This document shows positions 57,710 to 64,000 of a stretch of 64,000 nucleotides of DNA, piece after piece. This DNA is from Palaemon carinicauda (lineage: Eukaryota; Arthropoda; Malacostraca; Decapoda; Palaemonidae), in the NCBI RefSeq assembly GCF_036898095.1, contig NC_090751.1:56400111-56464110 (forward strand). The letters run 5' to 3'. A model generated the notes under the pieces. That model made no database searches, was not told the origin of the DNA, and was given only the letters and a program-made list of their open reading frames with translations. Positions within the stretch are counted from its first letter, which is position 1. Each line of letters begins with the position of its first letter. Position numbers and translations under genes: made by a program.

Positions 57710-59455
57710 TTGATGTCGAGCGCTTATCCATCCTTCAGCGCGCCCTCTGCCTTCTCCAGCCCGCGCCATCGCTCGCCCTCGCGCACGCGCGCACCATCGC
57801 CATCGCCCTCGTGCGCGTGCGAACAGTCTCCCGCGCACGCGCGCGAACAGTTTCCTGTGCGCGACTAAGGGCATTTCCCATCGCGCGAGCGCCAGCACAT
57901 TAGCGCGCTCGCCGGCGGGGAGGAAGATTCCGCATAGATCCAGGGACTTTTCTTCTCCTTCATCTTTTTAGGCGAACCCCCCTTTGGTAACTCCTCCTAG
58001 GGATCGGTCGATCCCCTTCCCTCCAGAGGGAGTTTCTGACAGCAGTCAGCAGCCAGCAGCCTTGGTTTGGGTCCCTGGTCAGAGCGGTCATGCAGGCTTT
58101 TAAGCCTGTTCTCTCTGAGCTGGGCCACAAATCATTGGCAGCTTCTACTCCCTTGAAGAGGAAGAGAGGAGTGTTGAACGTGGTAACTTCTCCGAGGGCG
58201 AAGCTGACTCCTCGTAAGTCCTTGAGGAAGGCCTCCTCACCCCCCCAGACTTTCACTCCCTCCCCTTTGGACGAATATTTCCCGTCCTCAGGGGAGTCAC
58301 GCGAGGTGAGGCGTTCCCCCATCGCACCAATGAGGGAAACCCCACCTCGCGCTGGAAAGTCTTCTTGGGTAGGGGTGGAGAAGAGCCTCCCACCATCGTT
58401 GTTGGAGTCCTGCATCCCTCCCAGGAGGGAGTAGAAGGACTCCAAGACTTTGCCAATGTCATCTTTAAGGCTTAGACCGGAGGGGAGCTGCAGGAGTCAG
58501 AGCATGCAGTCTGGCAGGTCCTGACCCTTATGAGGAATCTCAATGGGTTTGCGGATCCAGAGATTCCCCCTCGTGAGGGCAAAGACACGGTCTTGGACCG
58601 AGTCTTTGGGACTCAAAAACCCTCAAAGGCCAGTGCAGCTTTGCCCTGGTCTCAAGGGGTTAAGAGTGCCAGAGACAAGGTCGAAGCCCAGCTCTCCGAG
58701 CTTGCCTCCTCCAGCCGATCCAGCGCCGGCAACAAACTCCTCCCACTTCCTCGTGTCCAACAGAGGAGGTACTTTGACATCGTTGAGGAGACTTGTTTAG
58801 CTCTTCCCCTACACCACTCTTTGGAAGAGCTTACCAGGGGAGTCCCTCTAGAGAGACACTCCAACCGGCAGGTCTCGTCCCGGCGACGGAGATCCTTAGC
58901 CATGAGAAGGTAGTGAAGCGTGCCATGCAGGCAACTTTGTGGCTGGACATCTGGCTAGGGTCCCTAGGCATCCTGTTACGTTCAGAGGACTTGTCCAAAG
59001 AAAGTACCAGGAAGGCCATGGAGACCTATTTACTCTCGTGCACTCGTATGATCGAGTTTGTAGCCCACCAAGTCTCGAACTTGTGGGCTAATACCATCTT
59101 GAAACGTCGAGATGCGGTGTCCGAGAGATTCCATCAAAAGGTCCCCAACATCGAGATCAGCTGGCTCAGACATTCTTCCGTTATGGGGAAGAACTTGTTC
59201 GAGCCTAAGGACGTGGAGCAGGCGGCTGAGAGGTGGAGGAAGTCCAACCAGGACTCTCTCCTACATAGGGCTCTAGCATCGAAGCCCTATAAACCTCCAG
59301 GACCCCAGCAAACACGGCCTACTAAGACCACGAAACCGGCAGCTGCAGCGAAGACGACGGTGTCTAAGCCCTTTCCTGTCAAGGACAAGAAAGGCAAAAA
59401 GTCCTCCAGGGGAGGAAAGAATCCTAGAGGGAGGGGCCGAGGCCACAAACGCTAG
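57699..59455 (+). pseudogene. ORF1, 5'-truncated, DIRS copy 5
   Basis: Lacks the N-terminal Cys cluster and most repeats. The C-terminal half is present: DRSIPFPP-type block near 58005, QAFKPVLSELGHK, NLNGFADPEIPPREGKD at ~58540, ALPWSQGVKSARDKVEAQL, MQATLWLDIWLGSLG and the tail SKPFPVKDKKGKKSSRGGK with GRGRGHKR before TAG 59455. Frameshifts lie near 58030, 58430-58490 and 58880. A ~60-bp segment present in copy 3 (HSENVHESPQEE region) is missing near 58470. Confidence 0.75.
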
Positions 59456-59473
59456 GATTGGCAGTCCCCCTGC

Positions 59474-61508
59474 ATGTCCACCAGTGGGGGGATGCCTACA
59501 AAGTTGCGCAAACAGGTGGCAGCAACTCGGGCCGATTCCTGGACGATTTCCGTAATCAGTCAAGGATATCGCGTCCCATTCACAACATCTCTACCTCCCC
59601 TGACAGCGGATCCAGTGTCGTTGAGCTCCCTTGCCATGGGATCGGCAAGGGGGCAAGCCCTTCGGGCAGAAGTTGAGACCATGTTGAAGAAGGGCGCTCT
59701 CCAAGAGGTCGTCGGCGGGTCTCCAGGCTTCTTCAATCGACTCTTTCTTGTAAAGATGGCGTCTGGAGGCTGGAGACCAGTCATCGACCTCTCAACTATG
59801 AACAGGTTTGTCAAGCAAACTCCGTTTAGCATGGAGACCGCAGAGACGGTCAGACTTGCAGTGAGACCTCAAGACTTCATGTGTACACTGGACCTGAAGG
59901 ACGCGTACAGTACTTCCAGATCCCAGTCCATCCGTCTTCAAGGAAGTACTTAAGATTCAGCCTAGACAACAAGGTGTACCAGTTCAAGGTGCTGTGTTTC
60001 GGTCTCTCCATAGCACCACAGGTTTTCACCAGTGTTTTCACCCTAATATCGTCGTGGGCACGCAGGATTGGCATCCGTCTCCTCCGTTATCTGGACGACT
60101 GGCTGATCCTAGCAGACTCGGAGTCAGCCCTTCTTTGACACCGAGACAAACTTCTGGGTCTTTGCCAAGATCTGGGGATCTTGGTAAATCTCGAGAAGTC
60201 CTCTCTGCTTCCCACTCAAAGACTGGTATATCTAGGCATGATCATAGACACCAATCTCCACAAAGCCTTTCTATCAGACGACAGGATAGCAAGGCTGAGG
60301 AGGGTCGCAAGTCCTTTCCCTAGACGAGAAGAACTTCCAACCCAATCGTGGTTACGTCTCCTCGGTCACCTCTCATCCTTGGCTCGTCTAGTTCCCAACG
60401 GTCGCCTCAGGATGAGATCCCTCCAATGGTTACTCAAGTCTCGGTGGAATCATGATCCCTATGGGTCCTGCGGAACAGACGGACCTTCAGTGGTGGGTGA
60501 CAGACGAGAACCTACGAAGAGGAGTGGATCTTCTCGTTCTCCCCCCGGATTTGATGCTGTTTTCGGACGCCTCAAAGAAAGGCTGGGGCCCCACGTTCTG
60601 CAACACAGGACCTCAGGCCTGTGATCAGAATCAGAAAAGTGCCTCCATATAAATCTGCTAGAAATGAAGGCCATATTCCTGGCCCTTCAACAGTTCCAAC
60701 AATACCTGGCGGGTCACTCTGTGGTGGTGATGAGCGACAACACCACAGTAGTGGCTTACATCAACATGCAGGGAGGTACCTTTTCAGAACAGCTATCCCA
60801 TCTCGCAGTAGAGATACTGAGATGGACCGAAGCCCACTCGATTCCACTATCGGCTCGCTTCATTCCAGGCAAGAGGAATGTGCTCGCCGACAGTCTGAGC
60901 AGAGCGTCTCAGATAGTGAGACCGAGTGGTCTTTGGATCATCTAGTAGCCAACATAGTCCTGACTTTGTGGGGTTCCCCGACTGTGGATCTGTTCGCTAC
61001 AGCGCTAAACTTCAAGCTCCCGCTGTACTGCTCTCCAGTATTGGATCACAAGGAGCTCTGGCAAGATGCCTTCCAACAACGGTGGGACAACATCGACGTA
61101 TACGCCTTTCCCCCGTTCTGTCTGACGAGGAGGGTATTCAACAAGACCAGAATATCGGTCAATCTTTCGATGACCCTTATAGCTCCACTATGGCATCACG
61201 TAGAGTGGTTTCCGGAGCTTCTGCAACTCCTAACGGAACTTTTGAGAGAACTTCCTCCACGACACGAGCTACTCAAACAACCACACTCCAATATCTTCCA
61301 CAAAGCCGTAGCTTCGCTACGACTTCACGCCTGTAGACTATCCAGCATCTCCTTGCTGAGAGAGGATTTTCGCAACAAGTTGCGGTGAGGATGTATGGAC
61401 ACCTGCGAAGGTCATCCGCATCTGTCTACCAGGCAAAGTGGGGAGTCTTCTGTGGTTGGTGTCGTGGAAGAGGTATCTCTCCACTCGATGCCACTATTCC
61501 AGCAATAG
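59474..61508 (+). pseudogene. ORF2: RT, RNase H, Dam-like domain, DIRS copy 5
   Basis: ATG 59474 lies 18 nt after the ORF1 stop and opens directly into SWTISVISQGYRVPF, so it shows the likely native start. RT is complete to LDLKDAYS, where a 5-base insertion (CAGTA-type, ~59907) shifts the frame. RYLDDWLILAD follows at about 60085, and a CGA to TGA stop at 60136. Missing bases near 60450 and 60905 shift it again. RNase H motifs (FSDASKKGWG, VMSDNTTVVAYIN, KRNVLADSLSR) and VDLFATALNF, YAFPPFC are present. It ends at TAG 61508 within ORF3. Confidence 0.82.
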
Positions 61509-62373
61509 CGGAGTTCTTCGTGTATTTGCGGGAAGAAATGTGCCTTTCAGTCAAACCGGTGAAAGGCTATCGCTCAGCCTAAGTCTAGCCTTCAGGCTCA
61601 AAGGAGTGGACATGTCTTCCTCGCTGGAACTTTCCGTACTCATACGAAGTTATGAACTTACCTGCCCTCAGTCGGAAGTGAGACCTCCTTCATGGAACGT
61701 GGTTCGAGTTCTCAGGTCTCTTAAGAGACCTCCCTACGAACCATTACACCAGGCTTCAGATCGCCACCTAACTTGGAAGACAGTGTTCCTACTAGCTTTG
61801 GCCTCGGCCAAGCAAGTCAGTGAACTTCATGGTCTCTCTTATGACATCGCCCATTCAAGGGGATGGTGGGAGGTAACGTTCAGATTCGTCCCTGAGTTTA
61901 TTGTTAAGATTCAGAATCCGGGAGTGTCAGACCCTCGGTTCGACTCCTTCCAGATTTCGAGTCTTTGTTCTTTAACAGATGACCCAGACCATCTCCTACT
62001 GTGTCCAGTAAGGAGTCTGAGGCTATATCTCAAAAGAACGGCTGCAGTTCGTCCCCAGGTGCAGGCATTGTTTGTGAGCACTGGGAGGACTAAGAGGAGG
62101 GTTACCAAGAATACCATCTCGGCATGGATTCCTAGGGTGATCCATCTGTCCCTGAATCCAGACTCTCAGTCACGTCACCCTAGAGCACATGACGTCAGGG
62201 GCGTAGCTACGTCCCTGGCCTTCAAGAAAAACTTTTCAGTGACGCAGGTGCTACAAGCTGGGGTGTGGAAGCGTCAGACGACCTTCACAGCCCACTACCT
62301 GCAAGACGTGACCCACAGGAGGCTCGATACGTTTTCTATCGGCCCTGTGGTGTCTGCACAACAGCTGGTTTAA
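61391..62373 (+). pseudogene. ORF3: tyrosine recombinase, DIRS copy 5 (first Arg lost)
   Basis: One T is missing at about 61580 (CAGCCTAAG for CAGCCTTAAG), otherwise open to the TAA at 62373. Catalytic box I reads LASAKQVSEL: the conserved Arg is Gln (CGA-type codon to CAA). PRAHDVRGVAT and TAHYLQD retain His, second Arg and Tyr. Losing the first Arg should abolish strand transfer. So copy 3 and copy 5, both subfamily B, lost different catalytic residues. Confidence 0.85.
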
Positions 62374-62857
62374 AACCTCAGGCTCCTTAATGGACAAGTA
62401 GCAGAAGGTCGAGGGCATTGTTACCCGGTCTTAGTCTGCATGAATGAAAAGGTATGTCTGGCCCTTATTCTTTTCTTCATCCTCCCTCTCTTGGGGAAAG
62501 CAGCATCCTGGGTTCTCTGCACAGCTGACCTCAAACCACTGCAGGTAAACCATGTTTCCTTGTGTTCCTAGTATTAAGCTAATACTGTCACGTCCCCATA
62601 CCCTGACAAGGTGGTATTGGGAGAGTCCTAGCCTAAAGTTTCCATCTAAAGGACTACAGGTCAATTTCCTAGGACGAGTCACACTTCATACCTTCACACA
62701 CAGCTTATATAGGCCGCAGCCTTTGCGTAGCAAGGTTCTAGTGAGGTGCAGGGACTCCTTATTGTTGATTGCTGACACACTCAGATACTGAGTCCCCGGG
62801 CAAAGCCAAAAGCCAGTACTGGCTGAGACTTTCCACCCTTCCTAACGGGTGAGTCAC

Positions 62858-62960
62858 CCATATTAAATAGCGTGGTTCGTATGTCAGTTACGGAACAAAT
62901 GACAAATTTGTAGGTAATTTGTATTTTTCCTAACTATACAAACCTTAGCTTTTTAATCAA
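62858..62960 (+). repeat. ICR, copy 5
   Basis: CATATTAAATAGCGTGG.., GTCAGTTACGGAACA, AAT, GACAAATTTGTAGG.., CAAACCTTAGC. Confidence 0.82.
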
Positions 62961-62999
62961 ACTTGCCCGCCAGCCCTATCCCCCGTGAAGTCCTACCTC

Positions 63000-63206
63000 T
63001 AAGCAAATTGAGCTCAAGCACATGTGTGTGTGAGGGGTGGGGGTAGCAAGCTACCCTCCCTACCCCCCGCTAACTAGCGGTGGGGTATTAAACCCTCGGT
63101 AAAATTCTAATGGCTCGTCATTTCAGCTACGCTGAAAGTAATAACCCATATTAAATAGCTAAGGTTTGTATAGTTAGGAAAAATACAAATTACCTACGAA
63201 TTTGTC
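63000..63206 (+). repeat. Right inverted terminal repeat, copy 5
   Basis: CTAAGCAAATTGAGC, GGTAGCAAGCTACCC, GCTAACTAGCGG, CATATTAAATAGCTAAGG, CGAATTTGTC; B form. Confidence 0.82.
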
Positions 63207-63590
63207 ATATTTAACTCTTAAGTGAATTTCCAATTATGTTGTTGTCTCTCACCCACCACCAAAGGTGTCAATCAGCCATTCTTATATAACCAGCGGGTAA
63301 ATTTTGTTTAAAAATGATATTTTCATAAAATAAATTTTTCAACATACTCACCTGCTGGTTATATGTTATAATCCCACCTTCCTCCCCTCTAGAGACTAAG
63401 GGGCATGGAAGGTCTGAATTGGTTGGAATTGTTTGGCCTGTCTACCGCCAGGGCGCTAGTGTACACCTGTCATATCTGCGATGGCCACGAGTTTTTGAAT
63501 TTCTGCCGGAGCGTCCAGGGACTATAGCCATTCTTATATAACCAGCGGGTATGTATGTTCAAAAATTTGTTTTATTATGAAAATATCATT
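63207..63590 (+). repeat. Right terminal region of family C, second copy
   Basis: From TTAACTCTTAAGTGAATT onward it parallels 52486-52865, including two TATATAACCAGCGGGTA segments and an inverse one (CACCTGCTGGTTATAT). Confidence 0.65.
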
Positions 63591-63715
63591 TTTCCTAACT
63601 ATACAAACCTTAGCTATTTAACCAAACTTGCCCGCTAGCCCTATCCCCCTTGAAGTCCTATCTCCAAGCAAAGTGAGCTCAAGCACAGGTGTGTGAGAGG
63701 TGGGGTGGGGGGGTT
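63591..63715 (+). repeat. Piece of DIRS subfamily B ICR/right ITR
   Basis: TTTTTCCTAACTATACAAACC, TTAGCTATTTAA, CAAACTTGCCCGC and CAAAGTGAGCTCAAGCACAG match 62925-63025. It stops in a G-run. Confidence 0.7.
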
Positions 63716-64000
63716 GAAATAAAATAGTGGTTTGTATCTAAGATAGCTTAGTGGGTTGAATGTTATGAAACACACTATTATTTTTTAATTTTATAGCCCT
63801 TAGAGGCCTTAATCTGATATTATTCCTTTCTAGATAATGACAGCAGCCCCCTACATGCAGTATGGAGAGAGAATTAAGGTATTCTCCAGGGAAAGTTAGA
63901 CTTAGTACTGTATGTATATAGGAAAGAAGCTGAGACCATTCTGCTAAGTACATAGAGCAATGAAGGTTGATCATTGCCTGTTACCAGTGTGTAATGGTCT
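63716..64000. other. No recognised feature
   Basis: No motif-bearing frame or repeat was seen. Confidence 0.4.

Larger units (their letters stand above)
57699..63206 (+). mobile_element. DIRS-like copy 5 (subfamily B), 3' part
   Basis: Starts abruptly in the repeat zone of a B-type ORF1 (CGCGCGAG, CGCACGCGCGC phrases as in 41900-42300) and continues through ORF2, ORF3, ICR and right ITR to ..CGAATTTGTC at 63206. Confidence 0.85.

Overview
The window looks like non-genic, repeat-rich DNA from an arthropod, most likely a decapod crustacean. The reasons are interstitial arrays of the arthropod telomere-type unit (CCTAA/TTAGG), a dispersed repeat near 5657 and 47998 that I associate from memory with decapod genomes, and many DIRS-like elements, a group known to be common in Decapoda. 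Species is not determinable from the sequence alone. I recognise no host protein-coding gene, tRNA or rRNA. Nearly everything identifiable is a transposable element or its debris.

Layout, left part (1-19443). It starts with the 5' part of a divergent DIRS-like element on the minus strand (family C). Next come small fragments of IS1595/ISXO2-type transposases tied to a GC-rich ~116-bp repeat, and a short, internally deleted Gypsy-type LTR element of CsRn1 character (CHCC Gag knuckle) inserted in the dispersed repeat. A hAT-like transposase relic follows, split by a non-LTR retrotransposon. A second ISXO2-type transposase is split by a TA-flanked Tc1/mariner-type MITE. Several tandem and inverted repeats close this part.

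Right part (19444-63206). This is a same-orientation array of DIRS-like tyrosine-recombinase retrotransposons. Two subfamilies, here called A and B, differ in their terminal repeats and ORF1 repeats. Copy 1 (A, 19444-27352) and copy 3 (B, 39889-47736) are full length with both ends. Copy 2 (A, from 28541) is interrupted in its right terminal repeat by the 5' part of a LINE. Copies 4 (A, 5' half) and 5 (B, 3' half) are fused at about 57698. Solo ends lie at 27760 and 38209, and family C debris lies between copies.

How the element genes work together. Each element encodes ORF1, a Gag-like protein with an N-terminal Cys/His cluster, a long Ser-Arg repeat region, a conserved C-terminal domain and a basic RGG tail. 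ORF2 follows about 18 nt later and encodes reverse transcriptase, RNase H and a Dam-like methyltransferase-type domain. It overlaps ORF3, a tyrosine recombinase. Inverted terminal repeats plus an internal region complementary to both outer ends are the hallmark of DIRS circular replication. Most ORFs are broken. Exceptions are the tyrosine recombinase of copy 1, which is open with its catalytic residues, and the RT plus most of RNase H of copy 2.
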